A stretch of 14,389 nucleotides of DNA from Clostridia bacterium (GTDB taxonomy: Bacteria; Bacillota_A; Clostridia; Christensenellales; Aristaeellaceae): the NCBI GenBank assembly GCA_017530275.1, contig JAFXMP010000375.1, positions 1-14,389 on the forward strand. Direction: 5' to 3'. A model generated the notes under the pieces. That model saw only the letters and a program-made list of their open reading frames with translations. It was not told the DNA's origin and ran no database searches. The position numbers and the translations under genes were made by a program. The number at the start of each line of letters is the position of its first letter. The stretch's first letter is position 1. This document shows, in pieces, positions 6,126 to 11,990 of this stretch.

Positions 6126-6719
6126 TCATCCCTCCATATCTTCACGCATATTTGGCTTACCCGGTTGATCGTCCGGGCGGGCCAGCGCTTCTTGACCATC
6201 CATACCCGCAGGCTGTTCAGTCGGAACCATAGCCATTTCAGCACGCTTTCGCGCCTCCTTCGTCACGTCGCGGATCGCCATGAAGTCGCTCCACATGCCG
6301 ATCTGCTTGAGCGCTGTCTCGTAGTCATATGCGGGCGCTTCTCGCAGGGAAGAAACGCCCCAGCGCGTCAGCACGCTCTTGCGTATCGCGCCGGAGAGCT
6401 TCGTCACCGCCTTTTTGTCGTCCGCGTAGCCCTTCGCGTCCAGCAGTTCGCGGGCGCGGGCGCGGATCGCATCGCCGATGTACTTCTCCTGCGTTTTCGT
6501 CATGGGCGTTTGCAGGCGCACGCGCTTTTCCAGGTCTGCAATCCGCTGGCTCGTCAGGGTTTGCGCGGCGGCGATCTGCTCCATCGCCTCGGTGTTGTGC
6601 TTGAGCATCTTCCCGATGCTTTCCATCAGCGGGGCCATGATGTCCCGCACCACCACAGACACGACCTCCACCGTTTCGGGGGAAAGGGCCGTGTTTTCGC
6701 GCGTTGTCAGCTCACCCAA
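6126..6719 (-). CDS. ORF6C-domain protein (phage antirepressor-type C-terminal domain)
   Basis: 197 aa from a TTG at 6719, eight bases after GGGAGG, overlapping the upstream stop by 8 nt. An in-frame ATG at 6743 lacks a ribosome-binding site. Residues 73-150 (MTKTQEKYIGDAIRARA, YADDKKAVTKLSGAIRKSVLTRWGVSSLREAP, ALKQIGMW) match the ORF6C domain, often found at the C-terminus of phage Bro/KilA-N antirepressors or alone. The N-terminal 70 residues are a predicted coiled coil (MESIGKMLKHNTEAMEQIAAA...RIADLEKRV), and no Bro-N or KilA-N DNA-binding domain is present. It is likely a DNA-associated early protein, coupled to the DUF3102 gene. Confidence 0.85.
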   Translation of the reverse strand: MGELTTRENTALSPETVEVVSVVVRDIMAPLMESIGKMLKHNTEAMEQIAAAQTLTSQRIADLEKRVRLQTPMTKTQEKYIGDAIRARARELLDAKGYADDKKAVTKLSGAIRKSVLTRWGVSSLREAPAYDYETALKQIGMWSDFMAIRDVTKEARKRAEMAMVPTEQPAGMDGQEALARPDDQPGKPNMREDMEG

Positions 6720-7641
6720 TGATGATCCCTCCCTCAACGGCATAGCTATCCAGAGCATGACGCGATTTCTCGCACCAGCCCTCTATCGTGTTCAATAATT
6801 CGCTATAGCTGTTTTTCGTCTGTTGGGGCATTATGGCAAAGCTGCCGCCCATATAGGGCATACGGGCGCAAATGCCCATAAACTCGCGCACCGCCGCGCT
6901 GAACAGGTCAAGCGTCAGCTCGTCCGTGTGCGCGTGCTCCGCGTCGCCGCGTGCCTGGGCGCTCTGCATGTTCAAAAGGTCGTCCTGGGCGCGGTTAAGG
7001 GCTTCCTGCTGTTCCTGTAACAGCTCGTCCTTCTCCTGCATGTCGCGTTCCAGTTGCATCTTATCCCGGCGCAGTTGAAGGGCCTCGGCCAGGCTGTCCT
7101 TTGCGTTTTGGGTAATACGTTCCAAATCGGCCCTGTACGCCTCGGCTTCCTGCCTGCGGGCCGCCAGCTCGTCGGTGACTTCCTGCGGTATGACTGGCTC
7201 TCGTTCTTCCAGTTCGCGCACGCGGGCCTCCGCCGCGTCAATCCGGGCCTGCGCCTCGGCGCGTGCCTGCTTCACGGCCTCCTGGATTTCGCGTGTGCTC
7301 ATGTTGGCAACATCGTGTTCCTCCATGAACCGCTCCTCCGTCCCTTCGGGAAGGGGCAGGAGCTTGAAGGTCTTTGCCCGGCCCAGGGTTTCAAACTGCG
7401 GCCTGCCGCCGAAGCGCCTGTAGGCCGCCATCATGTCCTGGGCGGTCTTTTCGCTCACGTCGGCGTTGTCTTGGAGCCACTTGCCCCATTCTCCATGAGG
7501 CACAAGCTCCTTGGCCTCGATGAAAACGCGGGCGAGCTGCCACATGTTCATGTTGATGGACAGGCGCAGCGTCCGCGCCTGCATCGCAAGTCCGTCGAGT
7601 ACGGTAAGTTCTTGTGCCGTGGCGTTGGCAATGTCGTTCAT
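6712..7641 (-). CDS. DUF3102 family protein with long coiled coil
   Basis: 309 aa. The ATG at 7641 (MNDIANATAQEL) follows AAGGAGG by 8 nt, so the upstream in-frame start at 7659 was not used. Residues 25-85 (RLSINMNMWQLARVFIEAKELVPHG..W..DNADVSEKTAQDMMAAYRRFG) are the DUF3102 domain, which recalls the helical DNA-binding part of ParB-like phage proteins. Residues 118-235 are a continuous Ala/Glu/Arg/Gln-rich coiled coil, and the last 70 residues form a globular end. The biochemical role is unknown. It pairs with ORF6C here; I infer a DNA-organising or regulatory role, without direct proof. Confidence 0.88.
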   Translation of the reverse strand: MNDIANATAQELTVLDGLAMQARTLRLSINMNMWQLARVFIEAKELVPHGEWGKWLQDNADVSEKTAQDMMAAYRRFGGRPQFETLGRAKTFKLLPLPEGTEERFMEEHDVANMSTREIQEAVKQARAEAQARIDAAEARVRELEEREPVIPQEVTDELAARRQEAEAYRADLERITQNAKDSLAEALQLRRDKMQLERDMQEKDELLQEQQEALNRAQDDLLNMQSAQARGDAEHAHTDELTLDLFSAAVREFMGICARMPYMGGSFAIMPQQTKNSYSELLNTIEGWCEKSRHALDSYAVEGGIIIG

Positions 7642-7655
7642 TCTGCGATCCTCCT

Positions 7656-8012
7656 TCAAAGTCTGTTTCTTAATTCAACGAAATCGTCTGGCGGTACTGG
7701 TGTGCGCATCCAATGGGTGTAATACCTGTCGTGTTCCAGTTGTTGCCAGCCGGTCACTTTGAATCCGTAAATCTCATGGCGCGTCAGCACGCAGCGCCAA
7801 ACGTCGCCATCTTCCGCCGTGGGCATGTGCTCGTTTTTGTCGATCCAGCCCTCGGCGGGAATAGGTTTCCAATGGCTGTAAAAGCGGTTCTTTGTGTATT
7901 CCTCCCGCCGAATTGCCATTGTGCCTTGATAGACGTGCCACACAAGCACGTATTCGCCGTCTACCGGCGCGGGCGTGCGCTCGTTTAGGCTAATCCACCC
8001 GTGATGATCCAT
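7656..8012 (-). CDS. tandem DUF551-type protein
   Basis: 118 aa. The ATG at 8012 (MDHHGWISLNERTP) follows GGAGGAG. A longer frame to 8255 overlaps the real upstream gene and is Arg-rich junk. It has two copies of the DUF551 pattern (W-I-S-x-x-E-R-x-P...V-L-V...H-W-x-P-x-P): GWISLNERTPAPVDGEYVLVW...HWKPIP at residues 5-54 and GWIDKNEHMPTAEDGDVWRCVL...THWMRTPVPPDD at residues 56-110. DUF551 proteins are common in phage early regions with no known biochemical role. The two halves look like an internal duplication. Confidence 0.82.
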   Translation of the reverse strand: MDHHGWISLNERTPAPVDGEYVLVWHVYQGTMAIRREEYTKNRFYSHWKPIPAEGWIDKNEHMPTAEDGDVWRCVLTRHEIYGFKVTGWQQLEHDRYYTHWMRTPVPPDDFVELRNRL

Positions 8013-8259
8013 CCTCGCCCAACTCCTCCGGCGATACGCCAGCGGCCAGCAGCTTTTCCTTCCACGCCGCCCTGGTTGCGGCGCTGCAATGCGCCATCGC
8101 GTCGGCCCAGGTGGGGAACCTCTTATGCCGCCTGCGGAAACGGTTCTGGTAATACAGGCTGTCCTTGTCGTGCGGTTCCTTCGGATCGTGCTTTGTCGCA
8201 CAGATCGGGCACTTGTCAGGGCCAGGAGGGCACACTTTCGTTTCCTCAAGCGCATCCAT
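7990..8259 (-). CDS. small conserved phage protein with Cys knuckle
   Basis: 89 aa from the ATG at 8259 (MDALEETKVCPPG). It overlaps the ThyX stop by 14 nt, with GGTGATGG upstream; alternative starts at 8265 (ATG) and 8274 (TTG) cannot be excluded. CPPGPDKCPICATKH near residues 10-24 gives C-x6-C-x2-C plus His. FPTWADAMAHCSAATRAAWKEKLLAAG is a well-conserved helical stretch seen in related phage proteins. It overlaps the DUF551 gene by 23 nt. It may bind zinc; the function is unknown. Confidence 0.75.
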   Translation of the reverse strand: MDALEETKVCPPGPDKCPICATKHDPKEPHDKDSLYYQNRFRRRHKRFPTWADAMAHCSAATRAAWKEKLLAAGVSPEELGEDGSSRVD

Positions 8260-8914
8260 CGCCATCACCGCCAATATCGCCGAACAGCTCCGGCATGTAT
8301 TCTTTCAACTCGCCCAGGAGCGGTACAGTAACCTCAAGCATCTGTGGATGGGGCCTGCCCGTCACGCCTGCGGCTCGGAGGTTGAAGAAGTGCCTCCATT
8401 CCCGCATGTTCGTGGTCATGACCAGCTCGGTCTTTGTGGAAAGAGGCAGCACAGCCCGCGCCTGCTCCGGCAGGCATCCGAAGTCCAGCATGTCAAAGTA
8501 CATTTTTTCGGCAACCTTGCACGCCTTATACCACGCCTCCCAGCCTTTCGTCTCCTTCACCAGATAGCAAGGCTCGATCACCGTGATCTCGCTACCGAAT
8601 TTGTCCGCGCCGTAATTGCAGTAGCGCGTGCTCTCCTGGGCGTAGCTGGCAATCCTGTGACGAACAATCTCATTGGCAACGGCCCGGTCAATCGTGAATT
8701 TCACCGTCATGCTGGCGTGTTCCAGCATGGCCTCATGGTGCCTTTTCACCAGCCCGCGCACAAACTTCGCCGCGCTGTCCTCCGTGGTCTTGTCCTCGCT
8801 CTTGTAACACGTCCGGCCTGCCTGCTCGATCAGCCGATAAATGGCATCGCGGCCAGCGCCGCCGTCCTCGATGTTCGGGCGGATGATCTCATATCCCGCC
8901 TGTATGATTTTCAT
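8246..8914 (-). CDS. thyX: flavin-dependent thymidylate synthase ThyX
   Basis: 222 aa. The start at 8914 follows AAGGAGGCGGCAGCCC. The ThyX signature RHR-x7-S is complete as R85-H86-R87 to S95, continuing to R97 (RHRIASYAQESTRY). Supporting motifs are HHEAMLEHASMTVKFTIDR before it and LVMTTNMREWRHFFNLR after it, which line the FAD/dUMP pocket. Family knowledge: homotetrameric FAD enzyme converting dUMP to dTMP using methylene-tetrahydrofolate and NADPH, unrelated to ThyA. Length and motifs are normal. Phage copies supply dTTP for replication, in line with the MazG gene downstream. A 21-bp repeat with a hairpin lies in its leader (8945-8965). Confidence 0.95.
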   Translation of the reverse strand: MKIIQAGYEIIRPNIEDGGAGRDAIYRLIEQAGRTCYKSEDKTTEDSAAKFVRGLVKRHHEAMLEHASMTVKFTIDRAVANEIVRHRIASYAQESTRYCNYGADKFGSEITVIEPCYLVKETKGWEAWYKACKVAEKMYFDMLDFGCLPEQARAVLPLSTKTELVMTTNMREWRHFFNLRAAGVTGRPHPQMLEVTVPLLGELKEYMPELFGDIGGDGDGCA

Positions 8915-8944
8915 GGGCTGCCGCCTCCTTATGTGGCGAAAATA

Positions 8945-8965
8945 GCCGGTCTTTCCCGGCTGCCA
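8945..8965. repeat. 21-bp hairpin repeat, copy 1
   Basis: Identical to 9179-9199 (begins GCCGGTCTTTCCCGGC). It contains a GCCGG/CCGGC inverted repeat, here extended to 6 bp AGCCGG/CCGGCT. On the minus strand the hairpin is followed by ATTTTC about 30 nt before the thyX start, so a weak terminator, attenuator or RNA-processing site is possible. Confidence 0.7.
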
Positions 8966-9101
8966 TCGGTAACGTTACGGACTTCTTGCGTTGCACACCG
9001 AAATTTTCATCGCATAATGGCCCGTGTCCGCTTGAGCAAGGAGATATTCGCGCTTTCCCCTCCAAAGCCAGCACAGCATAGCCGTGGCGCGAGCTTTACA
9101 T

Positions 9102-9172
9102 TGGTGCGAACGGCAGGGGTCGAACCCGCATCCCGATTTAGAAACCGGCGCTTACCATTAGCTGACGTTCGC
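9102..9172 (-). tRNA. short tRNA with 6-nt anticodon loop (Arg-UCU or amber CUA; undetermined)
   Basis: Read on the minus strand, the acceptor GCGAACG pairs perfectly with CGTTCGC, followed by A73 and an encoded CCA. The T arm is GCGGG-TTCGACC-CCTGC. The D arm is GCT-AATGGTA-AGC with a three-base connector. The anticodon arm is CCGGT/ATCGG enclosing only TTCTAA (9143-9138). The body is 68 nt without CCA, against about 73 normally. A loop missing position 32 would give TCT (Arg), and one missing position 38 gives CTA. Several genes here end in TAG, so Arg-UCU is the more economical reading. Confidence 0.7.
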
Positions 9173-9178
9173 ATAATT

Positions 9179-9199
9179 GCCGGTCTTTCCCGGCTGCCA
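9179..9199. repeat. 21-bp hairpin repeat, copy 2
   Basis: Exact second copy of the 8945-8965 repeat, lying 6 bp upstream (minus-strand sense) of the 5' end of the 68-nt tRNA. The flanking similarity extends a few bases further (CCATCGGTAA versus CCACCGATTA). Confidence 0.7.
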
Positions 9200-9298
9200 C
9201 CGATTATCTCCCTTTGTAGCGCATCATGGTTGTTGGCAAGTGGTAGTATCGGGAACCTGTCGTCTTGCCCCCGCTCCCAGATGCGTCGGGTGCGGGCC

Positions 9299-9422
9299 TG
9301 GTGGGAATTGCCGGGATTGAACCGACGACCTACGGCATACCGAAGTTCTAAGGTCACGCGAACCCCATGCGTCTATAGCCGCCCCGGATTTGCCATCGCT
9401 CTGCCATCTGAGCTAAATCCCC
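9299..9422 (-). tRNA. 124-nt tRNA-like gene with about 48 extra bases
   Basis: The ends are clearly tRNA: on the minus strand the acceptor GGGGATT pairs with AATTCCC plus A73 and CCA, the D arm is GCTC-AGATGGCA-GAGC with T8-A9, and the T arm is GTCGG-TTCAATC-CCGGC preceded by AGGTC. Between the D arm and AGGTC lie about 65 nt where 17-18 are expected, and no standard 5-bp stem with a 7-nt anticodon loop is found. Candidate pairings are GCGGC/GCCGT around a loop of about 41 nt, or GGTTC/GAACT around 11 nt. It could be an intron-bearing, chimaeric or pseudogene tRNA; I cannot assign an anticodon. Confidence 0.55.
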
Positions 9423-9427
9423 ATGTG

Positions 9428-9718
9428 TTAATCGTAAACCGGCCTCAAGTGCTGCTCGCACCAGTTGAGCGCCAGGTTATACCGTAGCGTGGCGCAGTAC
9501 ACCAGCTCGCCGGTTGCGCTGAATCGCACAACCTCGGCGACGCGCTGCCTGTCGCCAGAGAAACCAACATAGATTGCGTTATCCCAGCGCGTTGTTCCGT
9601 TCTTCCGGGCCGTTGCCGTCCATACACTCACCATGTTGGACAGCTTGCCCTCCTTCACAAACTCGCAGAGCGCCCGCAGCTCGTCCGGCTTTGATACGTG
9701 AAACCGCTTTGCGGCCAT
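9428..9718 (-). CDS. hypothetical early protein
   Basis: 96 aa. The ATG at 9718 is preceded by AAGGTGG at good spacing. It begins AAKRFHVSKPDELRALCEFVKEGKLSNMVSVW, followed by beta-rich segments (WDNAIYVGFSGDRQRVAEVVRFSATGELVYCATLRY). This suggests a small alpha/beta domain. No family is recognised. It is the last protein gene before the tRNA island, ending 5 nt before the tRNA-like gene's 5' end. Confidence 0.65.
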   Translation of the reverse strand: MAAKRFHVSKPDELRALCEFVKEGKLSNMVSVWTATARKNGTTRWDNAIYVGFSGDRQRVAEVVRFSATGELVYCATLRYNLALNWCEQHLRPVYD

Positions 9719-9735
9719 CTATGCGCACCACCTTT

Positions 9736-10023
9736 TCAGCGTCGCCATTGTTTGTGATCCCGCTCGCAGGCTTTCGCCTCGCCCTTAAAGTCGTAATGCC
9801 TGCCACACACGCGGCATCTGAATCGCTTCGGCAATGGTTTCGTCTCCATTTCATCAGGGAAAGCAGCGGAGATATTACCACCTTCAATCTCGACAATGCG
9901 CCTAATAGCGCCTATTGCACCTTCAAGCGCAATACCCGTCTCCTCCGCAAGCGTCACGCAGGCATCGCTAAGTGTTTTGATTTCTTCCGAGCTGGCGTAG
10001 ATCGTATCGTCCGAGACAATCAC
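9736..10023 (-). CDS. small protein with C-terminal zinc-finger-like motif, GTG start
   Basis: 95 aa. It starts with the GTG at 10023, well spaced from GGGAGG and 2 nt past the DUF1064 stop. Residues 1-50 are helical and acidic (SEEIKTLSDACVTLAEETGIALEGAIGAIRRIVE). Residues 68-90 carry FRCRVCGRHYDFKGEAKACERDH, a C-x2-C...C-x3-H knuckle resembling a C2H2 finger. It is presumably nucleic-acid or metal binding; the family is not recognised. Confidence 0.7.
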   Translation of the reverse strand: MIVSDDTIYASSEEIKTLSDACVTLAEETGIALEGAIGAIRRIVEIEGGNISAAFPDEMETKPLPKRFRCRVCGRHYDFKGEAKACERDHKQWRR

Positions 10024-10025
10024 GG

Positions 10026-10547
10026 CTAAACCTCCCGTATGTCGATGCCCCAGCAGGCTTTCACCTGTTTTTTCTTGTTGATGTACACCCGATTCTGCTT
10101 TGTGGCCTCGCTTTTCGCGTCGTACACGCCCTCAACGGTCATGTCGGGCCGGATGGTCACGAAATCGGCGATGTACACGATCCCGCCCGGAAGATCAAAC
10201 TTCACCTGTCTGCATACGGTTTTCAGTTCCCCGGCCTTTACGCGCATCATAAGCTCCTGGTACACGTTCGCCTCATGCCGGCTGTCAAACTTGATCCCGT
10301 CGATCTCCACGTGCCGGTTGCCGTACTTGTTCCGCTTCTTCGTTTCTTTCACCGGCAGCGGATTTCCTGATGGGTCATATCCCAAACCGGCCAACTGCGC
10401 GTAATAATTCTGCCGCGTCATTTCCCGGCTTCTCTCCTCGTCCATATCAGCCACGGAAACGCCGGAATGGGAAGGGGCCGCGCAGCGCGTCAAGCCTCTG
10501 CGCCGTTGTAGCGCCGCAAATTCTTCCTCGGATAGCCTCAACGCCAT
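10026..10547 (-). CDS. DUF1064 PD-(D/E)XK nuclease-like protein
   Basis: 173 aa from the ATG at 10547 (MALRLSEEEF), with GGTGG upstream and a 10-nt overlap with the HAD gene; the longer frame to 10661 lies inside the HAD gene. From about residue 72 the family core is intact: KYGNRHVEIDGIKFDSRHE92, VKFDLPGG..YIAD128F, and D143-A-K145-S. This is the E...D...DxK arrangement of PD-(D/E)XK nucleases. The N-terminal 70 residues are a poorly conserved extension with LSEEEFAALQ. Related phage proteins sit in recombination or replication modules, so junction or recombination endonuclease activity is plausible but not shown. Confidence 0.85.
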   Translation of the reverse strand: MALRLSEEEFAALQRRRGLTRCAAPSHSGVSVADMDEERSREMTRQNYYAQLAGLGYDPSGNPLPVKETKKRNKYGNRHVEIDGIKFDSRHEANVYQELMMRVKAGELKTVCRQVKFDLPGGIVYIADFVTIRPDMTVEGVYDAKSEATKQNRVYINKKKQVKACWGIDIREV

Positions 10548-10987
10548 ATCTGCCACCACTTTTTCTTTTTCTTCGGTTTCCAGGCAGGCGGCGTTATCAG
10601 CTTCATGTCGCTGTTCAACCACTTCTTGATGGTCATGCCACCCTCGATCCGCGAAAAGCAAATACTCGTTACCTTGCCATTGCCGACTATCAGCACGGAT
10701 TTATCGTCCCAATACTCCGTAGCCCATACTTTGCGGCAGTTGTTTCCGTACCGCTCCTTGTTTTCTTCCAGGTTGTCATTGATCGCGTCGAACTTGATCC
10801 CGTGGTTCAGACACCACATAACCGCCGCTTGGAGCTGTTCGCCCTCCCGGCATGTCCAAAGGATGATTTTCGCGCCTTCCGCCTGCTGCAACAGCAGCTC
10901 GCGGATCACCGGCATACGCGGAGCGCCGATGTCCGGCCAATTCGCCTCACACAGGCAGCCGTCAAAATCCACGGCGATAACTTTCAC
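10538..10987 (-). CDS. HAD-superfamily phosphatase-like protein
   Basis: 149 aa. It starts with the GTG at 10987, preceded by AAGGGGGTACGCCC and overlapping the upstream stop as GTGA. Motif I is VDFDGCL with nucleophile Asp7 and acid/base Asp9. Motif II is ILWTCR (Thr45), Lys86 may be the stabilising lysine, and motif IV is WDD (Asp94-Asp95). It has no large cap domain and resembles small HAD proteins such as the BT0820 type found in phages. The substrate is unknown; nucleotides or sugar phosphates are typical. The basic, Trp-rich tail (KPKKKKKWWQIW) may contact nucleic acid or membrane. Confidence 0.82.
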   Translation of the reverse strand: MKVIAVDFDGCLCEANWPDIGAPRMPVIRELLLQQAEGAKIILWTCREGEQLQAAVMWCLNHGIKFDAINDNLEENKERYGNNCRKVWATEYWDDKSVLIVGNGKVTSICFSRIEGGMTIKKWLNSDMKLITPPAWKPKKKKKWWQIWR

Positions 10988-11235
10988 GGGCGTACCCCCT
11001 TGCTGAAAACGATGGAAAGCGGAGCCTTTTCTTCGCGGATATATCCGCAGTATTCCAGCAGCGCCGCCTTGCTGATCTTTAGCCGGTTCCCGACGAACAT
11101 GTGGGCGATGTTTAGCGTGCCTTGTTTCGCCGCGATGTTCAGCGAATACCGATCACACCCCAGCACAGCCGCCGCCTCTTTCGTCCCCACATGTACCCCC
11201 GGCAGCGCGGCCAATTCTTCTACGGTCATAGTCAT
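10984..11235 (-). CDS. small helix-turn-helix, excisionase-like DNA-binding protein
   Basis: 83 aa from the ATG at 11235 (MTMTVEELAAL), eight bases after AGGAG. The body reads LPGVHVGTKEAAAVLGCDRYSLNIAAKQGTL...FVGNRLKISKAALLEYCGY. This fits a MerR/excisionase-type winged helix: helix-turn-helix at about residues 18-40, and a wing followed by a recognition end (R-L-K-I-S-K). As second gene after the Cro-like regulator it could be an excisionase or an early regulator. It ends in GTGA overlap with the HAD gene. Confidence 0.72.
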   Translation of the reverse strand: MTMTVEELAALPGVHVGTKEAAAVLGCDRYSLNIAAKQGTLNIAHMFVGNRLKISKAALLEYCGYIREEKAPLSIVFSKGVRP

Positions 11236-11246
11236 GCTCCCAGCTC

Positions 11247-11462
11247 CTAACAACAGGCGACGGCCTTCAAGTCCTCGTCTGGAAAGAAAAGCGTCCAATT
11301 AAAGCCCAGAACGGCGGCGATCCGCTTTGCCGTGTCTACAGAAGGATTCTTTATACCCATTTCGATGTTATGGTAGAACGGTTGAGCGATCCCGGCCCGA
11401 CGCGCCACTTCCAACTCGGATAGATTAGCGTCCGTGCGTCTTTTCCGCAGCCATTCTCTCAA
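11247..11462 (-). CDS. Cro-like XRE-family regulator
   Basis: 71 aa. The start is a TTG at 11462, nine bases after a near-perfect GGAGGTGA; no in-frame ATG is available. Residues 3-58 form an HTH_3/Cro-CI domain (LRKRRTDANLSELEVARRAGIAQPFYHNIEMGIKNPSVDTAKRIAAVLGF). It is the first gene of the leftward operon, placed directly under the early promoter with the operators, exactly where Cro-type proteins sit. It probably competes with the divergent repressor for the four palindromes. The short C-terminus (DEDLKAVACC) is unassigned. Confidence 0.85.
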   Translation of the reverse strand: MREWLRKRRTDANLSELEVARRAGIAQPFYHNIEMGIKNPSVDTAKRIAAVLGFNWTLFFPDEDLKAVACC

Positions 11463-11480
11463 CTTTCATCACCTCCCAAG

Positions 11481-11571
11481 TACCCTGTGGGCAATATTAT
11501 AATTGCCCTGTGGACACATGTCAATACCCAAAGGGAATATTTTTTTTATTTTCTTTGATACCCTGCGGGTA
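11481..11571. promoter_or_regulatory. four-site operator region of the lysogeny switch
   Basis: Four 13-bp palindromes with the consensus TACCCTGYGGGTA are present: TACCCTGTGGGCA (11481-11493), TGCCCTGTGGACA (11504-11516), TACCCAAAGGGAA (11525-11537) and TACCCTGCGGGTA (11559-11571, perfect). They cover the -35/-10 of the leftward promoter and the rightward -10. They are likely sites for the repressor and the Cro-like protein. Confidence 0.85.
11496..11524 (-). promoter_or_regulatory. leftward early promoter (sigma-A consensus)
   Basis: On the minus strand TTGACA (11524-11519) and TATAAT (11501-11496) are separated by exactly 17 nt, a perfect -35/-10 pair. Transcription would begin near 11489 and drive the Cro-like gene and the whole leftward operon. 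One operator fills the spacer, one lies just downstream of the -10 and one just upstream of the -35, so repressor binding should block it. Confidence 0.9.
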
Positions 11572-11577
11572 TATAAT
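11572..11577 (+). promoter_or_regulatory. putative -10 of the repressor promoter
   Basis: TATAAT on the plus strand lies immediately after operator 4. No good -35 is visible at 17 nt (TTTTCT). The predicted start near 11584 would fall on the AAGGAGG ribosome-binding site, giving an extremely short leader. This promoter would be autoregulated through operator 4. Confidence 0.6.
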
Positions 11578-11598
11578 GAAATCAAGGAGGCGAAGCAT

Positions 11599-11979
11599 AT
11601 GGGTAATGTAGACCGGCAAAGGCTCGTCGAAGCCAGGAATAAGCATGGGTACAGCCAGAAATACGTTGCTCTTACTGTCGGCGTGGCCCCATCCATCGTA
11701 AGCCGGTGGGAGAGTGGGGGTAAGTTTCCCTCAAGGGAAAACCTTGTGAAACTCGCAGAACTGTATGGTGTTTCCGTTGATTACCTTTTAGGCATTTCCG
11801 ATGATGAAACGCCGGTGACGAACGAGAATCTAAGCCCTGACGAATTGCGGTTGATCCAGGATTACCGTCGTCTCAACCAGCAGGGCAAAGAATACATCCG
11901 GCAAACCATGTATATGGCTGTGCCTATATATATAAGGCACTCTGACGATGCCGATATGGAACATAAAGCGATAGGTTAG
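11599..11979 (+). CDS. CI-type XRE repressor lacking a peptidase domain
   Basis: 126 aa. It starts at ATG 11599 (MGNVDRQRLVEARNK), eight bases after AAGGAGG; an upstream in-frame start at 11503 would read through the operators. Residues 4-65 are a standard HTH_3 domain (YSQKYVALTVGVAPSIVSRWESGGKFPSRENLVKLAELYGVSVDYLLG). The C-terminus has LSPDELRLIQDYRRLNQQGKEYIRQTM, a helix common in short Firmicutes repressors and probably used for dimerisation. There is no S24/LexA-like catalytic domain, so RecA-stimulated self-cleavage is not expected. It should hold the leftward promoter off in lysogens. Confidence 0.88.
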   Translation: MGNVDRQRLVEARNKHGYSQKYVALTVGVAPSIVSRWESGGKFPSRENLVKLAELYGVSVDYLLGISDDETPVTNENLSPDELRLIQDYRRLNQQGKEYIRQTMYMAVPIYIRHSDDADMEHKAIG

Positions 11980-11990
11980 GAGGAATTAGC

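Larger units (their letters stand above)
8915..9427. other. noncoding tRNA island between thyX and the upstream early genes
   Basis: About 510 bp without a convincing protein gene in an otherwise gapless operon. It holds two tRNA-like genes with encoded CCA ends (9102-9172 and 9299-9422) and two copies of a 21-bp hairpin-forming repeat. Short frames across the tRNAs lack ribosome-binding sites. In the remaining 8966-9101 and 9200-9298 I see no further fold or motif that I can support. Confidence 0.7.

Noticed and set aside
4981..6168. A 395-residue plus-strand frame
   Set aside because: It is the antisense of the initiator and MazG genes; its Tyr/Thr repeats merely mirror the 12-bp iterons.
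8889..9074. 61-residue minus-strand frame in the thyX leader
   Set aside because: It has a GTG start with no ribosome-binding site, overlaps thyX by 26 bp and is partly made of the hairpin repeat; better explained as noncoding.
9138..9143. Amber-suppressor tRNA enabling stop-codon recoding in the phage
   Set aside because: The loop can be read as CTA, but several normal genes here end in TAG (DUF5131, DUF1064, repressor, integrase) with sensible C-termini, so genome-wide recoding is not supported.
9007..9357. 116-residue minus-strand frame spanning the tRNA genes
   Set aside because: The translation passes through the T arms and acceptor ends of both tRNA-like genes, so it is a by-product of the RNA genes.
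8165..9487. A 440-residue plus-strand frame across thyX and the tRNA island
   Set aside because: It runs antisense to ThyX and through both tRNA-like genes; the TVRTAGVEPASRF and ELPGLNRRPTAYR segments are the well-known spurious translation of antisense tRNA T arms.
11503..11598. 32-residue N-terminal extension of the repressor
   Set aside because: It would translate the operators and the T-rich promoter region; the internal ATG at 11599 has an ideal ribosome-binding site and begins the HTH domain correctly.
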